This document shows positions 9,692 to 17,148 of a stretch of 38,637 bases of DNA, piece by piece; positions within the stretch are counted from its first letter, which is position 1, and each line of letters begins with the position of its first letter. The stretch is from positions 1-38,637 of the forward strand of contig JAIKZS010000103.1 in NCBI GenBank assembly GCA_024682035.1, written 5' to 3'. Source of the DNA: Bacteroidaceae bacterium (lineage in GTDB: Bacteria > Bacteroidota > Bacteroidia > Bacteroidales > Bacteroidaceae). The position numbers were made by a program, and so were the translations under genes. The notes under the pieces were generated by a model. The model worked only from the letters and a program-made list of their open reading frames with translations, was not told the DNA's origin and did no database searches.

Positions 9692-10474
9692 ATGGCAAAA
9701 AGCAAGAAATATCAAACTGGTTTTGTGTTGAGTGGTGGCTTCATCAAAGGTTTCGCTCATTTGGGAGCTATTCAGGCTCTTATTGAGCGTGACATTCGCC
9801 CACAGATTATCAGTAGTACCAGTGCTGGTTCATTAGTAGGCGCACTTTATGCTGATGGTAATGAACCTTATCAAGTGCTTGAATTCTTTGATGGTTTAAC
9901 GTTTACTGATCTTACAAAGCCTGTTTTGCCTACTACTGGCTTTTTTGAATTGGCAGAGTTGCAAGAGTTTTTGCAAGTGCATCTGAAGCGCAAACGTATT
10001 GAATTACTGCCGGTGCCTATGGTAATAACTGCTACAGATCTTGATAATGGAAGATTGGTCTATTTCCGAAGAGGTGACATAGCACAATGTGTGGCAGCTT
10101 CTTGCTGCATGCCTGTACTCTTTTCCCCTGTTGTTATCGATAATACTCATTTCGTAGATGGGGGAGTGCTGATGAACTTACCTGTATCACCCATTCGCGA
10201 AGAGTGCGAGTGTATTTATGCTATTAATGTTAGTCCTTTACTTACGCCAGATTATAAAAAGAATATCATTAGCATAGCTGAACGAAGTTATCAGTTTATC
10301 TTTCGTTCCAATACCTTCCCCGAAAGAGAAATGGCAGATGTACTGATTGAGCCAGTTAACTTATCGGGTTATAGTAACTTAGATCTCGATAGATCTAGGG
10401 AAATTTTTATGGCAGGATACAATACGGCGAATGAAATATTGAGCCAAACTCCTTTATTGTCTCCGTCAAATTAA
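9692..10474 (+). CDS. Patatin-like phospholipase with atypical nucleophile elbow
   Basis: A 260-residue patatin-family acyl hydrolase of the RssA type, with no signal peptide and so probably cytoplasmic. The oxyanion region is SGGFIKGFAHLGAIQAL, the nucleophile Ser44 lies in SSTSAGSLVGAL, and the catalytic Asp156 lies in FVDGGVLMNLPV. The usual GxSxG elbow reads Ser42-Thr-Ser44-Ala-Gly, so its first glycine is serine. The first residue of the glycine-rich oxyanion loop is also serine. Ser-Asp dyad spacing is otherwise normal. The family cleaves lipid acyl esters; substrate unknown. It is 14 bp ahead of the GH13 gene and probably cotranscribed with it. Confidence 0.92.
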   Translation: MAKSKKYQTGFVLSGGFIKGFAHLGAIQALIERDIRPQIISSTSAGSLVGALYADGNEPYQVLEFFDGLTFTDLTKPVLPTTGFFELAELQEFLQVHLKRKRIELLPVPMVITATDLDNGRLVYFRRGDIAQCVAASCCMPVLFSPVVIDNTHFVDGGVLMNLPVSPIREECECIYAINVSPLLTPDYKKNIISIAERSYQFIFRSNTFPEREMADVLIEPVNLSGYSNLDLDRSREIFMAGYNTANEILSQTPLLSPSN

Positions 10475-10488
10475 GAAATAAGTAGTTT

Positions 10489-12174
10489 ATGAAGAAAATA
10501 ATTTATCAGGTGTTGCCCCGCTTGTTTGGCAATGGAAATGAAAAATGTGTGAAGAATGGCAGCATTCGTCAGAATGGATGTGGAAAACTGGCAAACTTTA
10601 CACCATTAGCTTTGAAGAAAATCAAAGAGTTAGGAGCTAATTATATTTGGTATACTGGTATCATAGAGCATGCCACACAAACCGATTATTCGCGTTATGG
10701 CATCCAAAGTGATCATCCTGCGGTAGTGAAAGGCAAGGCAGGTTCACCTTATGCCATCAAGGACTATTATGATGTAGATCCTGATTTGGCGATGGATGTT
10801 CCTGAACGCATACTCGAGTTTGAATCATTGGTGGATCGCACTCATCAAGCGGGACTGAAAATGATTATTGATTTTGTGCCCAATCATGTGGCTCGCCAGT
10901 ACCATAGTGATCACTTGCCATTAGGTGAGAAACAATTAGGCGAAACTGATAATACTGATTTTGCCTTCAATCCTACAAATAATTTTTATTATATCCCTTG
11001 CACTGAATTGCAAGGACAGTTTGATATGCAAGGTGAGGCTACATTGCCTTATCATGAATATCCTGCCAAAGCTACAGGTAATGACAAGTTTGATGCTTAT
11101 CCTGGTAAAAACGATTGGTATGAGACGGTGAAACTGAATTATGGTATTGACTATGTCAATGGGTGGCAACGCTATTTTAATCCAGTACCTGATACTTGGC
11201 ATAAAATGCTACATATCTTGCTATTCTGGGCCAATAAGAAAATTGATGGCTTCCGTTGTGATATGGCTGAAATGGTGCCAGTAGAGTTTTGGGAGTGGGC
11301 CGTTCCTCAAGTGAAGACTCAACATCCCGGTATTGAGTTCATTGCTGAGGTGTATAATCCTGCTCAGTATCGTGACTATATTTATCGTGGACATTTTGAT
11401 TATTTATATGATAAGGTAGGATTGTATGATACATTGTTTGGAGTGATTCGTGGCACGCAATCTGCCGCAGACATTAGTCGTTGTTGGCAACAAGTGGGGG
11501 ATATTCAAGACCACATGCTCAATTTCCTTGAAAATCACGATGAGTTGCGTATAGCCTCTCGTTTCTTTGCCGACAATCCACAGAAAGCTATCCCTGCATT
11601 GGTAGTTTCGGCTTGCCTGAATACTAATCCTATGATGATTTATGCAGGTCAAGAATTAGGAGAATCAGGTATGGACGAGGAGGGTTTCAGTGGCCTAGAT
11701 GGACGTACTACTATCTTCGACTATTGGAGCCCAGGTACGCTTCGACGCTGGTATAACGGCGGAACCATTGATGGCAAGAAACTTACTAAAGAAGAGAAAC
11801 AGTTGCAAAAGTTATATGCTCGCATCTTAAACCTTTGTAATAGTGAAGCTGCTCTTCGTGATGGAAAGTTTTTTGATTTAACTTACGCTAATGTTGATGG
11901 ATGGCGTTACGATGCTCGACGCCAGTATTCTTTCGTACGAAAAGATAATAAAGATTTGATCTTTATTGTCGTTAATTTCGATGATAAGCCTGTAGATATT
12001 GCAGTGAATTTGCCCATCCATCTTTTTGAGTATTTCCAATTGCCTGAAATGGATGCTATCAAGGCGCATGAGTTACTTACCAACAAATATGAGGTAATTA
12101 ATTTTTCACCTCGGCATGCTACAGATTTGCTTATTCCTGCTTATAGTGCCAAACTTTTGAAAATTAAGATGTAG
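10489..12174 (+). CDS. Intracellular GH13 alpha-amylase family enzyme
   Basis: A 561-residue (beta/alpha)8 glycoside hydrolase without a signal peptide, starting MKKIIYQVLPRLFGNGNE. Conserved GH13 regions are visible: DFVPNHVAR (region I), GFRCDMAEM with nucleophile Asp258 (II), FIAEVYNP with acid/base Glu287 (III), and FLENHDELR with transition-state Asp351 (IV). A C-terminal beta domain follows, including FIVVNFDDKPVDIAVNLP. The family cleaves or rearranges alpha-glucans. The cytoplasmic location suggests action on glycogen or imported maltooligosaccharides; this is inference. It sits between a patatin and an outer-membrane receptor-like gene, which does not define its substrate. Confidence 0.94.
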   Translation: MKKIIYQVLPRLFGNGNEKCVKNGSIRQNGCGKLANFTPLALKKIKELGANYIWYTGIIEHATQTDYSRYGIQSDHPAVVKGKAGSPYAIKDYYDVDPDLAMDVPERILEFESLVDRTHQAGLKMIIDFVPNHVARQYHSDHLPLGEKQLGETDNTDFAFNPTNNFYYIPCTELQGQFDMQGEATLPYHEYPAKATGNDKFDAYPGKNDWYETVKLNYGIDYVNGWQRYFNPVPDTWHKMLHILLFWANKKIDGFRCDMAEMVPVEFWEWAVPQVKTQHPGIEFIAEVYNPAQYRDYIYRGHFDYLYDKVGLYDTLFGVIRGTQSAADISRCWQQVGDIQDHMLNFLENHDELRIASRFFADNPQKAIPALVVSACLNTNPMMIYAGQELGESGMDEEGFSGLDGRTTIFDYWSPGTLRRWYNGGTIDGKKLTKEEKQLQKLYARILNLCNSEAALRDGKFFDLTYANVDGWRYDARRQYSFVRKDNKDLIFIVVNFDDKPVDIAVNLPIHLFEYFQLPEMDAIKAHELLTNKYEVINFSPRHATDLLIPAYSAKLLKIKM

Positions 12175-12218
12175 TAACGTGTTTCTTCCTAAATATATTC
12201 GGCAAAGGTTTCTTTAGA

Positions 12219-14597
12219 ATGCGGTATAATAAAAGAGCACTTTGGATAAATATTATTGGGTTGCTATTCCCTGTGATACTGCAAGCCCAGAATATGGTCA
12301 CCAGCGTTGGTAGTGATGGATTGGAAAGAACAGTCAGCTTCAACGTAGCGAATTTTACTGACATACGAGACAAAAAGTTAGAAGATGTATTGAGCAAAAT
12401 GCCTGGTATCTCTCCAAGTGAAGATGACGATGGATCTTATACATATAATGGCCTGGTTGTTGATAAAATATATATTGATGGCAAAGATATACTTGAAGGT
12501 AACTATTCTGCCATCTATAATATGAAACCTGAAGATGTGGATCGTTTGGAGATTACCGAGAATCAGGTGTATATGAAGGTGATGCGTGGCAAGCAATTTA
12601 GTAATTCAGCATCCATAAATGTCATTACGAAGAAAGATGATTCTCTGTGGTTTGGAGCTTTCAAGGGCGGATTGGGCATTCAACCATTTTTGCTTAATAC
12701 TGACTTAACAGCTATTAGAATGGGCAACAAGTGGCAAACCACCTTGATGTTTAAAGCTGACAATACGGGTCTTATTTTGAACAATACGTTAAAAGGTTTT
12801 GGTGGGGATGATGCTGACGAACCATTGAATCTTGACCCTTATTCATTGAGTGGCATTAATTATAGCGTTAAGAATTTTCTTGATATCGAACCTTCATTAG
12901 CTCCGTTGTTGCCTGATAGAGTTCGCAACAACCGTAGTGGTCTCATTAATCTAGGCACAACAGTACAACTCAAAAACGACTATCAGCTTAATTTCCAATT
13001 ATTATATCACACAGACCGTCTTACTGCTTCAAATGCTAATTATACAAACTACTATATGGAAGGTGGCAAAACTATAGATTATGATTATGCAGAGCGAGCC
13101 ACAAATCATCAGAATGATATTCAAGCTAATGTCACCCTTCTCTCGAATACTGAGGAACGTTTTTTACGCAACAATTTTAGTTTTTCCACGCAATGGTACG
13201 ATACACATACTAAAATTACAGGATACACATTCGGTTCGATGCAAGCCAACAACAACCCATTGCTGATAAAGAATGATTTTATATATAAGTTTCCATTGGG
13301 TAAAAATGTACTGACTTTTAGTGCCAATGCAGGCTTTTATTCCCGTCCGCAATATCTGACTGTTACTAAAGAAAAGGAGGGCGTTTATACGCAAGATATT
13401 ACTGCTTATTCAGCTTATGCAGAGGCTGTTTCTATGTTGGATAGACGTATAAATGATCGTTTCACTCTTTCTTTCAATGCCGGCCTTTCAGGCAATATTC
13501 GTCAATTGAAAACGGATATGCAGGATTTTGCCGCTTTTGAACTTCATGATGTTAAGTCGGATCTTAATGCTTTCAATGTTTATGGAGGGGCATCGATTAC
13601 TTATGTTTCCGACCTTTTTGAGGGAGCTTTCCAACTTCCCATCAACTTGGTTAATTATACTTTAAAAGATAGAATCGAGAATTTGCAAAAACAAAAATCA
13701 AAGTACTTTCTTTCGCCTAAACTTACACTCACTTATATTCCCTTCGATTTTCTTACTCTAAATTTTGAAGGTTCTATAAATTGCGCAGAACATCCTCGTA
13801 TGAATATTTACAAGGGGCTGGTTTTAAGTGATTTTCGCGTATGTCATGAAGGCTATGATGGTTTCAATGGTAGTAAAACCATTGCTGGTAAACTTACAGC
13901 GAGCTTCAGTTGGCCGAATAGTTCCTTTTTTGTGAATGCTATTTTGGGATATGAAGATGCTACCACATATTATGATACAAAAATGCAACTTGACAATCAG
14001 TATTTGATACATAGATATACTTCAGACACTGGTCAAGATTTCGTTTATGATATCGGCATTGATGTGAGCAAGGGTATTGAATCATTTAAGGGCTCAGTAG
14101 GAGTAAAAATGAAGGCTTTGTTTTTAAAAACTGATATTGAGCGCAATGAACATGATTTACCTTTTAAGAATCGTGTGATTTCTATTTCTCCCTATGTAAA
14201 TGGCCGTCTTAACTCATGGTGGAATATTGTTTATAAGCTGCAGTATGTAGCACATAGAACAAAGATGGATAATGATTCTTTTTCCTATAATTTTCATAAT
14301 TATAACCATTCGCTCGAAATGATTTTCTCTCCATGGCGCAATCTTGATTTTAGCATATTAGGAGAGCACTACCATACAGAGTATAAGGGCGATATTTCAA
14401 AAGATCTTTTTCTGTTCGATTGCATGGTAGAATATAATTTTACTAACAATCTTCAACTCATCCTGTCTGTCAAAAACATTCTGAACAAAAAGAATTATGA
14501 TCTTACTATTGAAGACACCGACCTTTTCTCAAAGTCTTTCTCATCTTATCAAATACGTCCACGTAATGTACTTTTGAGTTTATATTATAAATTTTAA
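12219..14597 (+). CDS. TonB-dependent receptor-like outer-membrane beta-barrel protein
   Basis: A 792-residue exported protein. The signal peptide is MRYNKRALWINIIGLLFPVI followed by LQAQ. A plug-like domain follows (about 35-145), with LEDVLSKMPGI, VDKIYIDGKDI and MKPEDVDRLEITEN. The rest is a large barrel of alternating aromatic strands with C-terminal VLLSLYYKF ending in Phe, as outer-membrane barrels do. No N-terminal carboxypeptidase-regulatory-like domain and no clear TonB box are seen between signal and plug. This is shorter than the usual Bacteroidales form. Substrate unknown. It follows the GH13 gene by 44 bp with no terminator seen, so may be in the same operon. Confidence 0.85.
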   Translation: MRYNKRALWINIIGLLFPVILQAQNMVTSVGSDGLERTVSFNVANFTDIRDKKLEDVLSKMPGISPSEDDDGSYTYNGLVVDKIYIDGKDILEGNYSAIYNMKPEDVDRLEITENQVYMKVMRGKQFSNSASINVITKKDDSLWFGAFKGGLGIQPFLLNTDLTAIRMGNKWQTTLMFKADNTGLILNNTLKGFGGDDADEPLNLDPYSLSGINYSVKNFLDIEPSLAPLLPDRVRNNRSGLINLGTTVQLKNDYQLNFQLLYHTDRLTASNANYTNYYMEGGKTIDYDYAERATNHQNDIQANVTLLSNTEERFLRNNFSFSTQWYDTHTKITGYTFGSMQANNNPLLIKNDFIYKFPLGKNVLTFSANAGFYSRPQYLTVTKEKEGVYTQDITAYSAYAEAVSMLDRRINDRFTLSFNAGLSGNIRQLKTDMQDFAAFELHDVKSDLNAFNVYGGASITYVSDLFEGAFQLPINLVNYTLKDRIENLQKQKSKYFLSPKLTLTYIPFDFLTLNFEGSINCAEHPRMNIYKGLVLSDFRVCHEGYDGFNGSKTIAGKLTASFSWPNSSFFVNAILGYEDATTYYDTKMQLDNQYLIHRYTSDTGQDFVYDIGIDVSKGIESFKGSVGVKMKALFLKTDIERNEHDLPFKNRVISISPYVNGRLNSWWNIVYKLQYVAHRTKMDNDSFSYNFHNYNHSLEMIFSPWRNLDFSILGEHYHTEYKGDISKDLFLFDCMVEYNFTNNLQLILSVKNILNKKNYDLTIEDTDLFSKSFSSYQIRPRNVLLSLYYKF

Positions 14598-14678
14598 TAC
14601 TTTGGCAGATGGTGTTTTAATGAACTTTTGTAACATAACGTTGTTGGTTTTTAGTTGTTTTTAATTGTTTTTACTGCT

Positions 14679-14922
14679 CTTGGCTTTGCAGCCAAGAAAT
14701 AAATCCTTTACACCGTCTGCCTTCTGCCGCTGCCAAATCTTCCTCGGGGTGAAGGAGGCTTTGCCATGGGTAGCCGCGGTATCTGCTACAGGTTGCCGGA
14801 ATGCTTCCCATCCCCCTATGGGAATGCCTCCCGTCAGTCGTGCCAGCTACTGCGACAGGTCATAGGGACGTCTCCCGTTGACCTTGGCAGACCGTGTTAC
14901 TCGGATTGACGATGCAAAGCTA
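14679..14922 (-). ncRNA. Candidate structured noncoding RNA in a GC-rich island
   Basis: This gene-free stretch is visibly GC-richer than its surroundings and full of complementary arms. An outer stem pairs ACAC-c-GTCTGCC (14710-14721) with GGCAGAC-c-GTGT (14886-14897): 11 pairs and one mismatch. Inside lie hairpins GTAGC/GCTAC (14770-14789), TTCCCAT/ATGGGAA (14805-14824) and AGGTCA/TGACCT with an inner GGGA/TCCC (14857-14884). A further hairpin, CTTGGCT/AGCCAAG, lies at 14679-14696. The minus strand carries TAGCTTTG (14922-14915), a match to the -7 consensus, 18 bp outside the closing stem, so minus-strand transcription is favoured. There is no U-tract terminator. It could instead be an interspersed repeat. 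I do not recognise a known RNA family. Confidence 0.5.
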
Positions 14923-14942
14923 CAACAACGGAATAACCTTAC

Positions 14943-15007
14943 TGTGGTTTTCCATGGACATCCATAGACATTCAGTGTTTTCCATGGTTTTCCATGGACA
15001 TTCATAG
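14943..15007. repeat. Short CCATGG-containing repeats
   Basis: The unit TTTTCCATGG occurs three times in 65 bp, twice followed by ACATYCATAG. It produces a short repetitive reading frame on the minus strand that is not a convincing gene. It separates the structured-RNA island from the palindromic element. Confidence 0.7.
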
Positions 15008-15022
15008 TTAAACTCATTCAGC

Positions 15023-15185
15023 AGTGGCTTACGCGCGCACCCTGTAGCATCACTCCACCCCTTCCTTATATAGCCATCCCCCTCTCTCTCTAAAGAGAGG
15101 GGATGGGCTATAGTAAGAAGGGGGTTACGTGACAGGGGTGATGCCACACGCGCGCGAGCAGCTTTGTCGAGAAACACAAGCCACT
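15023..15185. repeat. Long imperfect palindrome with terminal inverted repeats (MITE-like)
   Basis: An element of about 163 bp bounded by AGTGGCTT (15023-15030) and AAGCCACT (15178-15185). Both arms continue inward through CGCGCGC tracts, GTAGCATCAC/GTGATGCCAC, CCCCTTCCTTATATAGCC/GGCTATAGTAAGAAGGGG and a CCCTCTCT/AGAGAGGGG core centred near 15091. A few bulges interrupt the pairing, and the right arm carries an extra TGACGTAA-like segment. No open frame of note and no clear target-site duplication. It could be a non-autonomous mobile element or a large RNA hairpin. Confidence 0.6.
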
Positions 15186-15413
15186 TTTTATCACACCGAG
15201 GAGGAATACTTGCTAATCATAATGTTTGTACATATCAGGGACGTTTTTGATGGTGTAGTAACGATTAAGCAAGTCCATCTGCTTATTATTGATGTATATT
15301 TTTGATTTTCTTATATTTTACACGATATGTGTCATGTGGACAGATAACTGACATTTCGTAGCATAATGATTAGTCTTAGGTGATAGTTTTTTTTATTCAA
15401 GGCTATGTATAAA
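15186..15413. other. Gene-free AT-rich spacer
   Basis: No convincing gene. On the minus strand one frame from about 15365 to 15218 reads protein-like (ending LLNRYYTIKNVPDMYKHYD) but holds an internal stop and no suitable start. It may be a decayed gene end or chance. Confidence 0.4.
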
Positions 15414-15454
15414 AAAGAGGGAAACATAAACTTGTCCTTTATGTTTCCCTCTTT
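15414..15454 (-). terminator. Intrinsic terminator downstream of tRNA-Arg
   Basis: A perfect 17-bp stem (15414-15430 with 15438-15454) around a 7-nt loop, followed on the minus strand by a T-run (complement of 15411-15416). It lies 10 bp beyond the 3' end of tRNA-Arg. Confidence 0.88.
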
Positions 15455-15463
15455 CTGAATTTG

Positions 15464-15537
15464 TGATTCCGCCGCGATTCGAACGCGGGACCCACAGCTT
15501 AGAAGGCTGTTGCTCTATCCAGCTGAGCTACGGAACC
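15464..15537 (-). tRNA. tRNA-Arg (anticodon UCU)
   Basis: A 74-nt cloverleaf on the minus strand. Acceptor GGTTCCG pairs with CGGAATC, the D arm is GCTC/GAGC, and the anticodon stem ACAGC/GCTGT holds loop CTTCTAA, giving UCU, which reads AGA. The T arm is CCGCG-TTCGAAT-CGCGG. Discriminator base is A and CCA is not encoded. It has its own promoter and terminator. Confidence 0.96.
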
Positions 15538-15574
15538 CTTACATGTTATAAATTGTAATTATCAAATTCGGCTG

Positions 15575-15605
15575 CAAAGGTAATATTTTTTATCCTAACT
15601 GCAAA
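15575..15605 (-). promoter_or_regulatory. tRNA-Arg promoter
   Basis: The minus strand has TTTG (15605-15602), a 19-bp spacer and TACCTTTG (15582-15575): an exact match to the Bacteroidota promoter. The predicted start is about 30 nt before the tRNA. Confidence 0.85.
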
Positions 15606-15692
15606 CTTTACAACAAGTTTTTTTCACTTACTATCTATCGTAAAGAAATAATGCTTATCTTTACACCAATTAAAATTTTAAAAAATAGACTT

Positions 15693-16406
15693 ATGAAAAA
15701 TAGTTTTTATTCAGTAGTATCGTGTGCCTTGCTTGGCATTATGATGACGGTAGTTTATCTGCCTAATGTTTCTGCACAAAATTTTGATATTAACGATCTG
15801 AAAACTTGGGCTAATTATGAACGTTATGCCGAAGCCAATAAGTCTGTTAGTAATCCAGTAGCTGTGTTTATGGGTAACTCAATCACCGACAATTGGGCGC
15901 GCATGCATGAGACCTTCTTTACTGAGAATAATTTCGTGGGCCGTGGCATTAGTGGTCAGGTAACTGCCCAAATGCTGGCTCGTTTTCGTGCCGATGTATT
16001 GAACTTACATCCGAAAGTGGTAGTAATTATGGCAGGTACCAATGATGTGGCTCGAAACGACAAATATGTGCCCGTTGAACATATCGCAGGTAATATTATT
16101 TCAATGGTTGAGTTGGCTATTGCTCATGGTATTAAACCTATAATATTGAGCATCTTACCTGCTAATAAATATCCTTGGAGACCTCAAATTATCGATTCAA
16201 CTCAACAGATTTTGCAAATTAATGCGATGCTGGAGAGTTATGCAAAATTAAACGGCTTGTGTTATATTGACCTTTTCAATTTGATGAAAGACGATCAGCA
16301 AGGCTTACCTAAAAAGTACTCTTCTGATGGTGTGCATCCTAACTTGGAAGGATACGCTGTTATTGAACCAATTGTAAAGGCTGAAGTATTAAGACTTGCT
16401 AGGTAA
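15693..16406 (+). CDS. Exported SGNH/GDSL-family esterase
   Basis: A 237-residue protein with signal peptide MKNSFYSVVSCALLGIMMTV followed by VYLPNVSA, so it is periplasmic or surface-exposed. SGNH blocks are visible: VFMGNSITD with nucleophile Ser63 (block I, GNS in place of GDS), GRGISGQ (II), AGTNDVA with Asn117 (III), and SDGVHPNLEGY with Asp212 and His215 (V). The family de-esterifies acetylated sugars, polysaccharides or lipids; the substrate here is unknown. The frame is open from an ATG at 15651, but the start at 15693 places the signal peptide at the N-terminus. It is followed after 18 bp by the VOC gene. Confidence 0.93.
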   Translation: MKNSFYSVVSCALLGIMMTVVYLPNVSAQNFDINDLKTWANYERYAEANKSVSNPVAVFMGNSITDNWARMHETFFTENNFVGRGISGQVTAQMLARFRADVLNLHPKVVVIMAGTNDVARNDKYVPVEHIAGNIISMVELAIAHGIKPIILSILPANKYPWRPQIIDSTQQILQINAMLESYAKLNGLCYIDLFNLMKDDQQGLPKKYSSDGVHPNLEGYAVIEPIVKAEVLRLAR

Positions 16407-16424
16407 TTTAAGAAAAATACAATT

Positions 16425-16811
16425 ATGAAAATCAACAAAGTGCACCATGTGGCAGTATTATGCTCTGACTACCAACGCAGCTTGCAATTTTACACGCAAG
16501 TATTGGGCTTAGAAGTTTTGGGGGAGCATTATAGAGCTGAACGTGATTCTTATAAGACTGACCTTGCTCTTGATGGACAATTCATTATTGAATTATTCTC
16601 TTTTCCAAATCCTCCTAAGAGAGTTACAAATCCTGAAGCAGCAGGCTTACGCCATTTAGCCTTTGAAGTAGATAGTATTGAAGACAACCTGGCTGTGTTA
16701 GATAGCTTAGGCGTACCACATGAACAATCTCGTGTAGATCCATTTACTGGTAAGCGCTTTGTGTTTTTTGCAGATCCTGATGGCTTGCCAATTGAGTTTT
16801 ATGAGAAATAA
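16425..16811 (+). CDS. VOC (glyoxalase/bleomycin-resistance fold) protein, YaeR-like
   Basis: A compact 128-residue vicinal-oxygen-chelate protein with two beta-alpha-beta-beta-beta modules. Likely metal ligands are His8 (VHHVAVLCSDY), Glu56 (FIIELFSF), His77 (LRHLAFEV) and Glu124 (PIEFYEK), the arrangement of the SMU1112c/YaeR branch. Members resemble lactoylglutathione lyase, but their substrates are mostly unassigned, so glyoxalase activity should not be assumed. No signal peptide. It is probably cotranscribed with the esterase upstream and is ended by a strong hairpin touching its stop codon. Confidence 0.9.
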   Translation: MKINKVHHVAVLCSDYQRSLQFYTQVLGLEVLGEHYRAERDSYKTDLALDGQFIIELFSFPNPPKRVTNPEAAGLRHLAFEVDSIEDNLAVLDSLGVPHEQSRVDPFTGKRFVFFADPDGLPIEFYEK

Positions 16812-16844
16812 TATGAAAGCTGCGAATATTCGCAGCTTTCATAT
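16811..16844 (+). terminator. Terminator hairpin after the VOC gene
   Basis: A perfect 34-nt palindrome centred on GAATATTC starts at the last base of the VOC stop codon. The GC-rich inner stem is strong; the 3' T-tract is poor. Confidence 0.75.
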
Positions 16845-16917
16845 TAACCGATAATTATTTATTGAGCATTTTTCTTATGGGAGGAAACTTCACTCTATAA
16901 TTTGCGCCTTAAATAAA

Positions 16918-16955
16918 TAAAACCCTGAATACGTATATCGTAATTCAGGGATTTA
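16918..16955 (-). terminator. Probable terminator downstream of tRNA-Phe
   Basis: CCCTGAATACG pairs with CGTAATTCAGGG with one bulge around a short loop. On the minus strand it is followed by a TTTTATTTATT tract. It lies about 29 bp past the tRNA 3' end. Confidence 0.75.
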
Positions 16956-16983
16956 TTAGCAAACAAATACTTTTTTTTGATTG

Positions 16984-17056
16984 TGGTGTCACCAGGAATC
17001 GAACCGGGGACACAAGGATTTTCAGTCCTTTGCTCTACCAACTGAGCTATGACACC
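16984..17056 (-). tRNA. tRNA-Phe (anticodon GAA)
   Basis: A 73-nt cloverleaf on the minus strand. Acceptor GGTGTCA pairs with TGACACC, the D arm is GCTC/GAGC, and the anticodon stem AGGA/TCCT holds the loop with anticodon GAA. The T arm is CCCGG-TTCGATT-CCTGG. Discriminator is A and CCA is not encoded. Confidence 0.96.
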
Positions 17057-17090
17057 ATCATTTTTTTGTTACCATTTCTGATAACGGGTG

Positions 17091-17122
17091 CAAAGGTATG
17101 ACTTTTTTTTTAATCCTCCAAA
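17091..17122 (-). promoter_or_regulatory. tRNA-Phe promoter
   Basis: The minus strand has TTTG (17122-17119), a 20-bp spacer and TACCTTTG (17098-17091), close to the Bacteroidota consensus. The expected start is about 30 nt ahead of the tRNA. Confidence 0.8.
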
Positions 17123-17148
17123 TAATCATCGAAAAAAAAATAAAAATA

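Noticed and set aside
12175..12218. Promoter for the outer-membrane barrel gene
   Set aside because: No TAnnTTTG match was found in the 44-bp gap.
14665..14865. 66-codon plus-strand frame in the GC-rich island
   Set aside because: It lies on paired arms of the candidate structured RNA and has no recognisable domain.
14920..15177. 85-codon minus-strand frame across the palindrome and CCATGG repeats
   Set aside because: Its sequence merely translates the repeats and palindrome arms, has low-complexity repetition (WKTMEN, WMSMEN), and has no family resemblance.
15464..15537. tRNA-Arg as an attachment site of an integrated element
   Set aside because: I saw no second copy of the tRNA 3' end in the adjacent 1 kb and no integrase gene.
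15651..15692. Upstream ATG for the SGNH esterase
   Set aside because: It would put 14 residues before an otherwise N-terminal signal peptide; a -7-like TATCTTTA (15656-15663) also lies downstream of that ATG.
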